This document shows, piece by piece, positions 8,385-16,509 of a DNA stretch of 64,000 nt. The position numbers and the translations under genes were made by a program. The DNA is taken from the NCBI RefSeq assembly GCF_029439465.1, contig NZ_JAROAV010000037.1, positions 1 through 64,000 on the forward strand, in the 5' to 3' direction. Source of the DNA: Luteipulveratus flavus. Its GTDB lineage: Bacteria > Actinomycetota > Actinomycetes > Actinomycetales > Dermatophilaceae. How positions within the stretch are numbered: position 1 is the stretch's first letter; each line of letters begins with the position of its first letter. Under the pieces are notes generated by a model that did no database searches, was not told where the DNA came from, and saw only the letters and a list, made by a program, of their open reading frames with translations.

Positions 8385-9971
8385 ATGCGTCGTCTCACCT
8401 CTGCCGTCTGCATCCTCGGAGCGACCGGGCTCGCCGCCGCCGCGACCGCCTTCCCCAGCGCCGCCTCGGCCAAGCCGCACCATCAGGCCGGACCACTGCC
8501 CGGCGGCTACAAGAACCTCGTCGTCATCTACGAGGAGAACCACTCCTTCGACAACCTGTACGGCGGGTGGGGCCGGGTCAACGGCCAGCGCGTCGAGGGC
8601 CGCCGGGCCGTCACCCAGGTCGCCCAGGACGGCACCCCGTACGGCTGCCTGCCGCAGAACGACGTCAACCTGACCTCGCCGCCGCTGTCCAGCACCTGCA
8701 CGGACCCCGCCCACGGCATCGCGGCGAGCCACTTCACCAACGCGCCCTTCACGTTCGACGACTACATCAAGCCCGACGACACGACCTGCCCGCCCGAGGG
8801 TACGTTCGCCCCGCACGGCGTCCTGAAGGGCACGGGCCTGCCCGGCGGCTGCACCCAGGACCAGGTGCACCGCTTCTACCAGGAGCAGTACCAGCTCAAC
8901 GGGGGCCGGCAGAACCGGTACGTCACGGGTTCGGACGCCGTCGGCTCCACGGTCGGCGTGTACGACACGAAGGCGCTGCCGATCTACCGCTACCTGCACG
9001 GCAAGGGCGCCCCGAACTACGTGCTCGCCGACCATTTCTTCCAGGCCGCGTTCGGCGGGTCGTTCCTCAACCACCAGTGGCTCATCGCCGCCCGCTCTCC
9101 GCTGGACACCTCCGGTGGGGGACTCGGCGCCAAGACGTCGGTGCTGGACTCGAACGGCATGCCGACCTCGTACGACCAGTACAAGGCGACCGGTCCGGTG
9201 GTCGACGGCCAGCTCACCCAGGCGTGCGCGGCCGGCGGCAACGACCCCGTACGGGCGTGCGGCGCGTACGCCGTCAACACCGTCCAGCCGAGCTCGCCGC
9301 CCGCGTCCGCGAGCGGCGCGAAGATCCCGCTGATCAACGACGCGGTGTACCCGAACATCGGCGACCGGATGACCGCCGGCGGGGTCTCGTGGAACTGGTA
9401 CTCCGGCGGCTGGGACGACGCGGTCGCGGGCCACCCGGGCGGCACCTTCCAGTACCACCACCAGCCGTTCAACTACTTCGCGAACTACGCGCCGGGCACC
9501 CCCGGACGCAGCCACCTGCAGGACGAGAAGAAGTTCTTCGCCGCGGCCAAGGGCGGCACCCTCCCGCAGGTCAGCTTCGTGAAGCCGTACGGGTCGGAGA
9601 ACGAGCACCCGGGGTACGCCAGCGAGCACGACGGCTCCGACCACCTGGTCGACCTGCTGGAGGCCGTGACCAAGGGCCCGCAGGCCAAGGACACGCTCGT
9701 CGTGGTGACGTACGACGAGTTCGGCGGGTCCGCCGACCACGTCGCCCCGCCGACGGTCGACGCCTGGGGTCCGGGCACCCGGATCCCCGCGCTGGTGCTC
9801 TCGGCCGGCATGAAGAAGTCCGGTGTCAGCCGGACCTCCTACGACACGACCTCGATCCTCGCGACGATCGAGCGTGCGTACGGGCTGCCGGCGCTGAGCC
9901 CCCGCGACGCCGCGGTCAACGACCTGGCACCCGCGGTGAAGGTCGGCAACCCGGGTCCCTCGCACCACTGA
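8385..9971 (+). CDS. Secreted phosphoesterase (phospholipase C / acid phosphatase family)
   Basis: A 528-residue secreted enzyme of the phosphoesterase family that includes bacterial phospholipases C and AcpA-type acid phosphatases; it hydrolyses phosphate esters outside the cell. A Sec signal peptide (RRLTSAVCILGATGLAAAAT, cleavage after about SAASA) is followed by the family start NLVVIYEENHSFDNLYG, where the E-N-H-S-F-D block carries metal-site residues. Later family blocks are VLADHFFQAAFGGSFLNHQW, NEHPGYAS and VVVTYDEFGGSADHVAPP. I chose the ATG at 8385 because GGAG lies five bases upstream; a GTG at 8379 is less likely. A TAGACA box (8337-8342) could be its -10. A single GTTCACG at 8293 is only weak evidence for phosphate control. 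A strong terminator follows. Confidence 0.88.
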   Translation: MRRLTSAVCILGATGLAAAATAFPSAASAKPHHQAGPLPGGYKNLVVIYEENHSFDNLYGGWGRVNGQRVEGRRAVTQVAQDGTPYGCLPQNDVNLTSPPLSSTCTDPAHGIAASHFTNAPFTFDDYIKPDDTTCPPEGTFAPHGVLKGTGLPGGCTQDQVHRFYQEQYQLNGGRQNRYVTGSDAVGSTVGVYDTKALPIYRYLHGKGAPNYVLADHFFQAAFGGSFLNHQWLIAARSPLDTSGGGLGAKTSVLDSNGMPTSYDQYKATGPVVDGQLTQACAAGGNDPVRACGAYAVNTVQPSSPPASASGAKIPLINDAVYPNIGDRMTAGGVSWNWYSGGWDDAVAGHPGGTFQYHHQPFNYFANYAPGTPGRSHLQDEKKFFAAAKGGTLPQVSFVKPYGSENEHPGYASEHDGSDHLVDLLEAVTKGPQAKDTLVVVTYDEFGGSADHVAPPTVDAWGPGTRIPALVLSAGMKKSGVSRTSYDTTSILATIERAYGLPALSPRDAAVNDLAPAVKVGNPGPSHH

Positions 9972-9977
9972 CGCCTG

Positions 9978-10007
9978 GGCCGGCCGGCGGAGCACCGCCG
10001 GCCGGCC
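9978..10007. terminator. Strong hairpin between the phosphoesterase gene and yidC
   Basis: A perfect 13-bp GC-only stem (9978-9990 with 9995-10007, built of GGCCGGCCGGCGG and its complement) with a 4-nt AGCA loop lies between the convergent phosphoesterase and yidC genes. It probably terminates both. Confidence 0.8.
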
Positions 10008-10016
10008 ACGGCGTCC

Positions 10017-10634
10017 TCAGACCGCGGGGACCGGACTCGCGTACGTCCGGTGCAGCCACATCCGCTCCGCCAGCGCCCACGCGGTGGAGGTCAGCAGGTA
10101 CAGGCCGGCGGCGAGCGGCAGCACGGCGACCGCGAGCACGGTCCCGAACGAGAGGACGGGCAGCAGCCGCGCGGTCCGCTGCATCGCGACGGCCACCTCG
10201 GGTGCGGTCCCGTCCGGGAACGTCGGCGCCGTCGCCGTACGCCGCGTGAACCGGTACGAGCCCCACGCCACCAGCGCCACGGCCACCAGCAGCGCGCCGA
10301 AGACCAGGGACCCCGACCCGGCGGCCGCCACCAGGTGGGACCCGAGCGGGACCCCGAGCAGGCTCTGGTTCAGCAGCAGGTTGGCGTGCCCGGCGAGGCT
10401 CGACGCGGTGAACAGCCGGTACACGGACGAGACGACGGGGATCTGGACGAGGAGCGGCAGACAGCCCGCCCGTCCGTCGCGGGTGGCGCGGTACGCCGAC
10501 CGCACCAGCGGGTGCAGGGCGAGCCGGACGAGCGCGGTGAGCACGACCACGGCGAGCGAGGCGGGCAGGACGTCGGTCAGGTGGACGAGGGCGGTGTGGA
10601 GCAGCAGGACGAACGGGTCGAGCAGGGACAGCAC
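10017..10634 (-). CDS. yidC: YidC/Oxa1 family membrane protein insertase (second, short type)
   Basis: Membrane insertase that helps hydrophobic segments enter the cytoplasmic membrane. The 205-residue protein is shorter than housekeeping YidC and lacks the long C-terminal basic tail. It has about five membrane segments: near residues 5-20, 25-40 (AVVVLTALVRLALHPLVRS), 60-75, 110-125 and 155-190. The conserved arginine of the substrate groove is probably R37 or R45 in the early segment. The GTG at 10634 has a GGAGG site six bases upstream, and that site lies in a hairpin that would hide it. The gene is the last of a leftward operon, 56 nt after a small membrane ORF ending in RAPG. Confidence 0.85.
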   Translation of the reverse strand: MLSLLDPFVLLLHTALVHLTDVLPASLAVVVLTALVRLALHPLVRSAYRATRDGRAGCLPLLVQIPVVSSVYRLFTASSLAGHANLLLNQSLLGVPLGSHLVAAAGSGSLVFGALLVAVALVAWGSYRFTRRTATAPTFPDGTAPEVAVAMQRTARLLPVLSFGTVLAVAVLPLAAGLYLLTSTAWALAERMWLHRTYASPVPAV

Positions 10635-10640
10635 GGCGAA

Positions 10641-10675
10641 CCTCCGGTGAGGTCGAAGAAGAGGAGGACCGGAGG
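10641..10675 (-). promoter_or_regulatory. Hairpin sequestering the yidC ribosome binding site
   Basis: On the message strand CCTCCGGT (10675-10668) is perfectly complementary to ACCGGAGG (10648-10641), whose GGAGG is the yidC Shine-Dalgarno. The loop is 19 nt and contains a second CCTCC that could pair with the same site. The layout would keep yidC translation low unless the hairpin is opened. Confidence 0.65.
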
Positions 10676-10690
10676 CGGGGGCCCGATGGG

Positions 10691-10969
10691 TCAGGCGCCC
10701 GCCGGGCCGACACCGGGCGCTCGAGGGCGCGGGCGGCCGGGCAGGTCGGGGCGCCGGAGCGCGACCAGCAGGGAGCGCCAGGCGCGACGGCGGCGGTCGA
10801 CGTGCACCGACCGGGTGGTCGTGGGTGCGACGACCGTGAGCGCGACGGCCGCGAGCAGCAGCACGATCGCGGTGGCCGCCACGGCGATCGACGTGCCCAG
10901 CACGATGTGGGCCACGGGCAGCAGGAGCGCCACGGCCAGGGCCGTGTCGAGGTCGCTCAGCAGCTGCAC
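10691..10969 (-). CDS. Small membrane protein upstream of yidC, candidate translation-arrest sensor
   Basis: A 92-residue protein with two close hydrophobic stretches (about residues 8-27 and 28-48), a basic stretch (DRRRRAWR, residues 59-66), and a Pro/Arg-rich tail ending GRPRPRAPGVGPAGA. It resembles a small actinobacterial family seen beside yidC, possibly DUF6412, though I cannot confirm the family. The R83-A84-P85-G86 sequence is close to known arrest motifs (RAGP of SecM, RAPP of ApdA and ApdP), and the 38 residues between the last hydrophobic segment and the motif match the ribosome tunnel length. Its stop codon is 16 nt before the hairpin hiding the yidC ribosome binding site. The GTG at 10969 starts nine bases after the hydrolase stop codon. 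The role as a nascent-chain sensor is inference. Confidence 0.7.
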   Translation of the reverse strand: MQLLSDLDTALAVALLLPVAHIVLGTSIAVAATAIVLLLAAVALTVVAPTTTRSVHVDRRRRAWRSLLVALRRPDLPGRPRPRAPGVGPAGA

Positions 10970-10978
10970 CCGGCCAGG

Positions 10979-11638
10979 TTAGTGCCCGCGGTCGATCCAC
11001 TCCTGCAGGTGCGGTGCCTCGTCGCCGATCGTGGTCGAGTCGCCGTGGCCGGTCAGGACCACCGTCTCCGGCGGCAGCGTGAGCAGCCGGTCGCGGATGG
11101 ACCCGATGATCGTCGGGAAGTCGCTGAACGACCGGCCGGTCGCGCCCGGCCCGCCCTGGAAGAGCGTGTCACCGGTCAGCACGACGCCGAGGTCGCGGGC
11201 CAGGAAGCAGCAGGCGCCCGGCGCGTGACCCGGCGTGTGCAGGACCTCCAGCGTCGTGCCGGCGACCTCGATGCGGTCGCCGTCGGCGAGCTCGTGGTCC
11301 GGGCCGACCTCGTCGTACACGCGGTCCCACAGCTCGCGGTCGGCCGGGTGCAGATACGACGGCGCGTGCGTCGCGTCGTACACCTCGCCGACGGCGCTGA
11401 TGTGGTCGTCGTGCGCGTGCGTGCACAGGACGGCGAGCAGGCGACGGTCGCTGACCGCCGCGAGGATGGGTGGCGCGTCGTGGGCGGCGTCCACGACCAC
11501 GCACTCGTCGTCGTTGCCGATCACCCAGACATTGTTGTCGACGTCCCAGGTCCCGCCGTCGAGGCTGAACGTGCCTGAGGTGACGACCTTCTCGATGCGT
11601 ACGCCGTCGCGGTCGAGCACCGTCTCCGCGCCGCTCAC
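10979..11638 (-). CDS. MBL-fold hydrolase of the mycothiol formaldehyde pathway
   Basis: A 219-residue metallo-beta-lactamase-fold hydrolase. The metal-binding motif is [11 protein letters not shown], with later ligands in [22 protein letters not shown] and LTGHGDSTT. This glyoxalase II-like protein usually follows the mycothiol-dependent formaldehyde dehydrogenase and is thought to hydrolyse the S-formylmycothiol product; that substrate is inferred from context. The GTG at 11638 overlaps the dehydrogenase stop codon (GTGA), so translation is probably coupled. All ligand motifs look intact. Confidence 0.88.
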   Translation of the reverse strand: MSGAETVLDRDGVRIEKVVTSGTFSLDGGTWDVDNNVWVIGNDDECVVVDAAHDAPPILAAVSDRRLLAVLCTHAHDDHISAVGEVYDATHAPSYLHPADRELWDRVYDEVGPDHELADGDRIEVAGTTLEVLHTPGHAPGACCFLARDLGVVLTGDTLFQGGPGATGRSFSDFPTIIGSIRDRLLTLPPETVVLTGHGDSTTIGDEAPHLQEWIDRGH

Positions 11639-12723
11639 AGGACCACCACCGAGCGCAGCACGTCGCCGCCGTGCATCTTCTCGAACGCCGCCTCGACGTC
11701 GCCGATCCCGACCTTCTCGGTGACGAACGCTTCCAGGTCGAAGCGGCCCTGGCGGTAGAGGTCGACCAGCATCGGGAAGTCCCGGGAGGGCAGGCAGTCG
11801 CCGTACCAGCTGGACTTCAGCGCACCACCGCGCCCGAAGACCTCGATCAGCGGCAGCTCGATCTTCAGGTCCGGCGTGGGGACGCCGACGAGGACGACCG
11901 TGCCGGCGAGGTCGCGCGCGTAGAACGCCTGCTCGTACGTCTCCGGTCGCCCGACCGCCTCGATGACGACGTCCGCGCCGAAGCCGCCGGTGAGGTTGCG
12001 GATCTCTTCGACGACGTCGGCCTCCTTGCTGTTGATCGTGTGCGTGGCACCGAAACCCTTGGCGTGGCTGAGTTTTCGGTCATCCACGTCGACCGCGATG
12101 ACCGTCGTCGCACCGGCGATGGACGCGCCCGCGATCGCCGCGTCGCCGACACCGCCGCACCCGATCACGGCGACGGAGTCACCGCGGCCGACGTTGCCGG
12201 TGTTGACCGCCGCGCCGAACCCGGCCATGACGCCGCAGCCGAGCAGCCCGACGGCCGCCGCCTCGGCGTCCTTGTCGACCTTGGTGCACTGACCGGCGGC
12301 GACGAGCGTCTTCTCCGCGAACGCGCCGATCCCGAGGGCGGGCGTCAGCTCGGTGCCGTCGTCGGCGAGCGTCATCCTCTGCTCGGCGTTGGCGGTGTCG
12401 AAGCAGTACCAGGGCCGGCCCTTGGCGCAGGCGCGGCACGTGCCGCACACCGCGCGCCAGTTCAGCACGACGAAGTCACCCGGCTCGACGTCGGTCACGC
12501 CCTCGCCGACGGCCTCGACCGTCCCCGCGGCTTCGTGACCGAGCAGGAACGGGAAGTCGTCGTTGATGCCGCCCTCGCGGTAGTGCAGGTCGGTGTGGCA
12601 GACCCCGCACGCCTCGACCTTCACGACCGCCTCGCCCGGTCCGGGGTCCGGTACGACGATGTCGACGACCTCGACCGGCGACCCCTTCGCTCGGGCGATG
12701 ACTCCCTTGACGGTCTGCGGCAT
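11635..12723 (-). CDS. mscR: S-(hydroxymethyl)mycothiol dehydrogenase (mycothiol-dependent formaldehyde dehydrogenase)
   Basis: Zinc-dependent class III-type alcohol dehydrogenase that oxidises the formaldehyde-mycothiol adduct to S-formylmycothiol with NAD+. The 362-residue protein shows the catalytic zinc site [14 protein letters not shown] and [12 protein letters not shown], the structural zinc cluster [15 protein letters not shown], and a Rossmann motif [15 protein letters not shown] followed by VDVDDRKL. The sequence [14 protein letters not shown] is characteristic of the mycothiol enzymes. The ATG at 12723 is used. It is the first gene of the operon that continues to the MBL hydrolase, the RAPG protein and yidC. 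The name nitrosomycothiol reductase (MscR) refers to the same protein family. Confidence 0.92.
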   Translation of the reverse strand: MPQTVKGVIARAKGSPVEVVDIVVPDPGPGEAVVKVEACGVCHTDLHYREGGINDDFPFLLGHEAAGTVEAVGEGVTDVEPGDFVVLNWRAVCGTCRACAKGRPWYCFDTANAEQRMTLADDGTELTPALGIGAFAEKTLVAAGQCTKVDKDAEAAAVGLLGCGVMAGFGAAVNTGNVGRGDSVAVIGCGGVGDAAIAGASIAGATTVIAVDVDDRKLSHAKGFGATHTINSKEADVVEEIRNLTGGFGADVVIEAVGRPETYEQAFYARDLAGTVVLVGVPTPDLKIELPLIEVFGRGGALKSSWYGDCLPSRDFPMLVDLYRQGRFDLEAFVTEKVGIGDVEAAFEKMHGGDVLRSVVVL

Positions 12724-12802
12724 GGTGGCTCCCTCGGCGTCGAGTGCGGCGTACGTGACCGACCATAGGCGCCCGGCCCCGCGCCCGACGTACGGTGTCC
12801 GG

Positions 12803-13105
12803 ATGAGCGATGCCGAGCTCGACCCCGTGCTGCAGGACCCGGTACGCCGGCGGATCTGCGCGGCGCTGATCCTGCCCGGCCCGGTGGAGCGCCCGGCCCT
12901 GCAACGACTGCTCGCGCTGCCCGACGCCACGCTGGCGGACCACCTCGACGCGCTCGGCGAGGCCGGCTACCTCGAGGAGCAGGACGGCCGGGTCGGCCTG
13001 ACCGAGTCCGGGCGTGCGGCGCTGGTGACGTACGAGGCCGAGCGCGACCGGCTCGAGCGACAGCTGCGCGAGAACGACCGGCCGTATCCGCCGGTCACTT
13101 CCTAG
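12803..13105 (+). CDS. Small winged-helix DNA-binding protein
   Basis: A 100-residue protein of the single-domain winged-helix type (MarR/ArsR-like). The helix-turn-helix reads [10 protein letters not shown], then [20 protein letters not shown], and the wing is [21 protein letters not shown]-terminal helix rich in Arg and Glu may serve for dimerisation. No ligand-binding part is visible. TACGGT six bases before the ATG at 12803 suggests a leaderless promoter, facing away from the formaldehyde dehydrogenase operon; regulation of that operon is possible but unproven. Confidence 0.78.
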   Translation: MSDAELDPVLQDPVRRRICAALILPGPVERPALQRLLALPDATLADHLDALGEAGYLEEQDGRVGLTESGRAALVTYEAERDRLERQLRENDRPYPPVTS

Positions 13106-13117
13106 AGCCTTGGCGCA

Positions 13118-13149
13118 GAAGGAACGTGCGGCATCACGCCCGTTCCTTC
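13118..13149. terminator. Hairpin between convergent genes
   Basis: A perfect 9-bp stem, GAAGGAACG (13118-13126) with CGTTCCTTC (13141-13149), lies between the end of the winged-helix gene and the end of ispF. It is likely a bidirectional terminator. Confidence 0.6.
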
Positions 13150-13166
13150 GGCACCGAGCCGGCCGC

Positions 13167-13667
13167 TCAGCCGACGAACGGCTCCTCGCCCGGCACGACG
13201 AGCGCGGTCGCGATCGCCGCCACGCCCTCGCCACGACCGGTGAGCCCGAGGCCGTCCGCCGTCGTGGCGGACACCGACACGGGTACGCCACCGAGCGCCT
13301 CCGCGAGCGCCTGCGCGGCCTCGTCCCGCCGGGGGCCGAGCTTCGGGCGGTTGCCGATCACCTGGACGGCGACGTTGCCGATGCGGAACCCGTGACTGCC
13401 GAGGATCCGCCGGGCTTCCGCGAGCATGTCGACCCCGCGGGCGCCGGCCATCTCGGGCCGGTCGGTCCCGAAGTGCTGACCCAGGTCGCCCAGCCCGGCC
13501 GCCGAGAACAACGCGTCGCACATCGCGTGCGCGACCACGTCACCGTCGGAGTGCCCCTCGATGCCCCGCTCGCCGGGCCACTCCAGGCCGGCCAGGTGGA
13601 GCGGGCGGTCGTCCTCGGCGTACGCGTGGACGTCGACGCCGATGCCGGTGCGCGGGAGGTGGGTCAC
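13167..13667 (-). CDS. ispF: 2-C-methyl-D-erythritol 2,4-cyclodiphosphate synthase
   Basis: Zinc-dependent enzyme of the MEP isoprenoid pathway that cyclises CDP-methylerythritol phosphate and releases CMP. The 166-residue protein is of normal length. Motifs are the metal-binding start [10 protein letters not shown], the signature [27 protein letters not shown], and the C-terminal [19 protein letters not shown]. The GTG at 13667 follows GACGAT by seven bases, a possible leaderless -10. It lies downstream of ispD on the same strand but is separated by 157 bp of repeats, so it may have its own promoter. Confidence 0.96.
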   Translation of the reverse strand: MTHLPRTGIGVDVHAYAEDDRPLHLAGLEWPGERGIEGHSDGDVVAHAMCDALFSAAGLGDLGQHFGTDRPEMAGARGVDMLAEARRILGSHGFRIGNVAVQVIGNRPKLGPRRDEAAQALAEALGGVPVSVSATTADGLGLTGRGEGVAAIATALVVPGEEPFVG

Positions 13668-13703
13668 AGTCCCGATCGTCCCACGGTGGCTGCTGCCAGC
13701 CAG

Positions 13704-13830
13704 GACGAGCGCCCCGAACGGTCACTCGTCGCGCGCACCCCACCGCGCCAGCGCTCACGAGCGGCCCGAACGGTCACTCGTCGGGCTGAGCCGAGGGTTT
13801 GGCGTCGACGGACGACCCGAGCGGTCACTG
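13704..13830. repeat. Three copies of a short palindromic repeat between ispF and ispD
   Basis: Copies at 13704-13731 and 13756-13783 share ACGAGCG followed by CCCGAACGGTCACTCGTCG; a shortened third copy at about 13811-13830 reads GACGACCCGAGCGGTCACTG. Each full copy can fold as a small hairpin (CGAGCGGCC with GGTCACTCG, one mismatch and one GU pair). The third copy contains the ispD stop codon (TCA on this strand at 13825-13827). Confidence 0.75.
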
Positions 13831-15087
13831 CCTGGACGCAGCGAGGGCGGTGAGCACCGCCTGGGCGAGGTCGTCGGAAGTGGCGTGCGCCGTGTCGAGG
13901 CGCAGGTCGGGGTCCCAGGCCGCGTACTCACGGTCCCGCACCTCCTGCCAGGTCGGGTCGACGTGCCCCTCGATGTCAGGGACCCGGCCGGTCACCCGGG
14001 CCTCGTGCACCGCGGGGTCGGAGCACACGAGCTCGATCTCCAGCACCCGGGCGTCGTGCCGTGCCGCCACGGCCCGCCAGGCCTCACGGGTGACGAGCAG
14101 CGGATTGACCGTGTCCGCCACCACGGACGTACCCAGCGCGAGCTGGTCGCCGGCCACCTCGAACGCGATCGCGTAGCCGGTCTCCGGCGGCACCTCGCCC
14201 GCGCCGACCCGGCGCAGGCCCGTCTCGATGGTGTCGACCCGCAGATGAGCCACCGGCGTACGTCGCGCGATGGCCCGGGCCAGCGAGGTCTTCCCGACCC
14301 CGGGCAGCCCGCCGAGTACGACGAGCGCCGGCCCCTCGGGCCCCGCGCCGGGCGTGGCCGCTGCGGCGAGGCGCTCGACAGCCTCCAGGTCCGCGGGGTG
14401 GGTCACCTTGATCGCCTGCGTGTCGCCGTCGATCACCACGACCGTGCCGCCCTGCCGCTCGACCAGTGCCGCGTCGTCGGTGGCCTGGTCGCCCCCGGTG
14501 TGCGCGCGTTCCAGCGCCGCCCGCGCGAAGCCCTGCGGGGTCTGTACCGCGCGCAGCGTGGAGCGGTCGGGCGTGGCCACCACGTGACCGGCGGCGTCGA
14601 CCTGCTTGACGGTGTCGGTGACCGGCAGCCCGGGGACGACGGCATCGGCGCCCGCGCGGACGGCGGCCACCACGGCGTCGAACAGGGTCGTCGGCGCGAG
14701 CGCGCGCGCGGCGTCGTGGACGAGCACGACGTCGACCTGCTCGTCCAGGGCCTGCAGTCCCGCGGCGACCGAGTCGGTGCGCTCGGCCCCGCCCTCGACC
14801 ACCGTCATCCCGGGGAAGCCGTCCGGGTCGAGAGCGCGTGTCGTGCTGCCTCCGCCCTCCGGGAACCCGCACGACACGCGCTCTCGGCGTAGGAGGAGGT
14901 CGAACTCCGCCCGGTGCGACGCCGGGACGACCACGACGACCTGCTGTACGCCCGCTGCGGCGCGAGCCCGGCGGACGGCGTGCACCACCATCGCCTCGCC
15001 GGCCACCTCGACCAGGGCCTTCGGACGGTCGGCCCCGAGCCGGGTGCCGAGGCCACCGGCCACGATCACGACACCGACCGCGCTCAC
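13825..15087 (-). CDS. ispD: IspD fused to a C-terminal P-loop kinase domain
   Basis: A 420-residue fusion. Residues 1 to about 235 are 2-C-methyl-D-erythritol 4-phosphate cytidylyltransferase of the MEP pathway: the CTP-binding loop IVAGGLGTRLGADRPKAL, VHDAARAL, TPQGF and TDDAALVE are present. From about residue 250 a separate domain begins, LVVLGGLPGVGKTSLARAIA, a P-loop of the AAA_33/Zeta-like small-molecule kinase type, followed by VADTVNPL and TWQEVRDREYAAWD. Such kinases are normally free-standing proteins of about 170 residues. I chose the GTG at 15087 because AAGGAGGT lies five bases upstream. Inside the IspD part, residues about 68-86 are encoded by an inverted repeat. The substrate of the kinase domain is unknown. 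Confidence 0.9.
   Translation of the reverse strand: MSAVGVVIVAGGLGTRLGADRPKALVEVAGEAMVVHAVRRARAAAGVQQVVVVVPASHRAEFDLLLRRERVSCGFPEGGGSTTRALDPDGFPGMTVVEGGAERTDSVAAGLQALDEQVDVVLVHDAARALAPTTLFDAVVAAVRAGADAVVPGLPVTDTVKQVDAAGHVVATPDRSTLRAVQTPQGFARAALERAHTGGDQATDDAALVERQGGTVVVIDGDTQAIKVTHPADLEAVERLAAAATPGAGPEGPALVVLGGLPGVGKTSLARAIARRTPVAHLRVDTIETGLRRVGAGEVPPETGYAIAFEVAGDQLALGTSVVADTVNPLLVTREAWRAVAARHDARVLEIELVCSDPAVHEARVTGRVPDIEGHVDPTWQEVRDREYAAWDPDLRLDTAHATSDDLAQAVLTALAASRQ
14829..14886. repeat. Intragenic 18-bp inverted repeat inside ispD
   Basis: Perfect 18-bp arms, 14829-14846 (CGAGAGCGCGTGTCGTGC) and 14869-14886 (its complement), are separated by 22 bp. The element lies wholly inside the cytidylyltransferase coding region, keeps the frame, and encodes residues between the LLLRR helix and the conserved VEGGAERTDSV strand, a loop that is much shorter in E. 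coli IspD. Confidence 0.85.
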
Positions 15088-15119
15088 GGCCACCTCCTTG
15101 CAGTGCTGCGGACATGGAC

Positions 15120-15150
15120 GACGCCCGCGACGAGGAGCGTCGCGGGCGTC
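15120..15150 (-). terminator. Hairpin between carD and ispD
   Basis: A perfect 13-bp stem, GACGCCCGCGACG (15120-15132) with its complement (15138-15150), has a 5-nt loop and lies 12 nt after the carD stop codon. It should end or attenuate carD transcription before ispD. Confidence 0.7.
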
Positions 15151-15162
15151 ATCGGGACTGAG

Positions 15163-15645
15163 TCAGGAGGCGAGGACCTCGTCGAGAGTGGCCTCGGCCT
15201 TGTCCTCATTGGTGTGCTCGGCCAGGGCCAGCTCGGAGACGAGGATCTGGCGCGCCTTGGCCAGCATCCGCTTCTCACCGGCGGACAGACCGCGGTCCTG
15301 GTCGCGGCGCCACAGGTCGCGGACGACCTCGGCCACCTTGATCACGTCTCCGGAGGCGAGCTTCTCGAGGTTCGCCTTGTAGCGGCGCGACCAGTTGGTC
15401 GGCTCCTCGGTGTGGTCGGCGCGCAGGACCTCGAAGACCTTGTTCAGGCCTTCCTTGCCGACGACGTCACGCACGCCCACGAGATCACAGTTCTCGGCGG
15501 GAACCTCGATGGTGAGGTCTCCCTGGGCAACCTTGAGCTTGAGGTACTGCTTGTCCTCTCCCTTGATCTTGCGGACGTTGATCTCTTCAATGAGGGCCGC
15601 CCCGTGGTGCGGGTACACGACCGTCTCGCCGACCTTGAAAGCCAT
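15163..15645 (-). CDS. carD: CarD-family RNA polymerase-binding transcription regulator
   Basis: Essential actinobacterial regulator that binds the RNA polymerase beta subunit and stabilises the open promoter complex, notably at rRNA promoters. The 160-residue protein has the N-terminal Tudor-like RNA polymerase interaction domain ([20 protein letters not shown]) and a C-terminal helical DNA-contacting domain containing [13 protein letters not shown] and the conserved tryptophan in VVRDLWRRD. Length and sequence are typical. The ATG at 15645 is preceded by AGGGGC and by a TATCCT box around 15692. The carD-ispD-ispF order is widespread in actinobacteria. Confidence 0.97.
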   Translation of the reverse strand: MAFKVGETVVYPHHGAALIEEINVRKIKGEDKQYLKLKVAQGDLTIEVPAENCDLVGVRDVVGKEGLNKVFEVLRADHTEEPTNWSRRYKANLEKLASGDVIKVAEVVRDLWRRDQDRGLSAGEKRMLAKARQILVSELALAEHTNEDKAEATLDEVLAS

Positions 15646-15872
15646 ATGGTGTTTGCCCCTTTCGCGGGTCTCAGGATAGCACGATCGGGCACCATCCCCG
15701 AAACGTTTGCGCAGGTCAGAGGCCTGCGAGGCGGCTCGAAGGGCTATGCATCGCCCCTTGACACCGCCCCCTCCAGCGTGCTTCGCGCGCGACAGGAAGG
15801 TGGTACGGAAGTGACGGGGGTCACCGGCGCACCGGCGCGGGAGGGCCCGTCCGGGACCGGTACGCTGGCGCC

Positions 15873-16445
15873 GTGATGCGTCCTGCCCTCAGTCCCCTTC
15901 GTGCGCGAACCCTCGCCGGCGTCGGTGCGCTCGGCGCGGCCGTGCTGCTCAGCAGCTGCCAGTCGCTCTCCGAGCAGACCACCGACCTGAAGTACGACGC
16001 CGGCGACGGTGTCAGCGCCACGGTCGGCGCGCTCCAGCTGTCGAACGTCCTGCTCGTGACCACCGGGAAGGGCAAGCCGGGCGAGATGCACGGCATGGTC
16101 ACCAACAACGGTTCCACCGCCGCCCAGCTGCAGGTGACGCCCGCGGGCTCCACGCCGGCGACCATCTCCGTACCCCCGCTCACCGCCGTCCGGCTCGACG
16201 GCCAGGCCTCCGGTGACGCCGCCGCGGGCGGCTCGGGCGTGAAGGTGCCCTCGGTGAGCGCCGACCCCGGCCGCATGGTCCAGGTCACCTTCAGCACCGG
16301 ACGGTCCGGCTCCTCCGCTGTCCAGGTCCCGGTCCTGCTGGACCAGTACCCGTACGGCACCGCGACGCTGACCCACGAGCCCGACGGCACCGCCAGCCAG
16401 CCGGGCGACGTCGGCGAGGAGGCCGGGTCCGGCTCCGAGCACTGA
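15873..16445 (+). CDS. Conserved actinobacterial lipoprotein of unknown function
   Basis: A 190-residue exported lipoprotein. The signal sequence ends in the lipobox LLSSC with C29 as the lipidated residue. The mature part is a beta-rich domain ([19 protein letters not shown]) that reads like a copper-chaperone or DUF-type immunoglobulin-like fold, then a Gly/Asp/Glu-rich tail. No enzymatic motif is visible. TACGCT (15861-15866) lies six bases before the GTG at 15873, consistent with a leaderless start; an ATG follows directly at 15876. It stands divergent from carD and convergent with regX3, a common actinobacterial neighbourhood. Confidence 0.75.
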   Translation: MMRPALSPLRARTLAGVGALGAAVLLSSCQSLSEQTTDLKYDAGDGVSATVGALQLSNVLLVTTGKGKPGEMHGMVTNNGSTAAQLQVTPAGSTPATISVPPLTAVRLDGQASGDAAAGGSGVKVPSVSADPGRMVQVTFSTGRSGSSAVQVPVLLDQYPYGTATLTHEPDGTASQPGDVGEEAGSGSEH

Positions 16446-16463
16446 CCCGCCCACCACGGACGA

Positions 16464-16497
16464 CGACGGTCACCCCGCTGCAGCGAGGTGGCCGTCG
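16464..16497. terminator. Bidirectional hairpin between lipoprotein gene and regX3
   Basis: An 11-bp stem with one GU pair, CGACGGTCACC (16464-16474) with GGTGGCCGTCG (16487-16497), occupies the short gap between two convergent stop codons. Confidence 0.65.
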
Positions 16498-16509
16498 GCA
16501 TCGGTGGTC

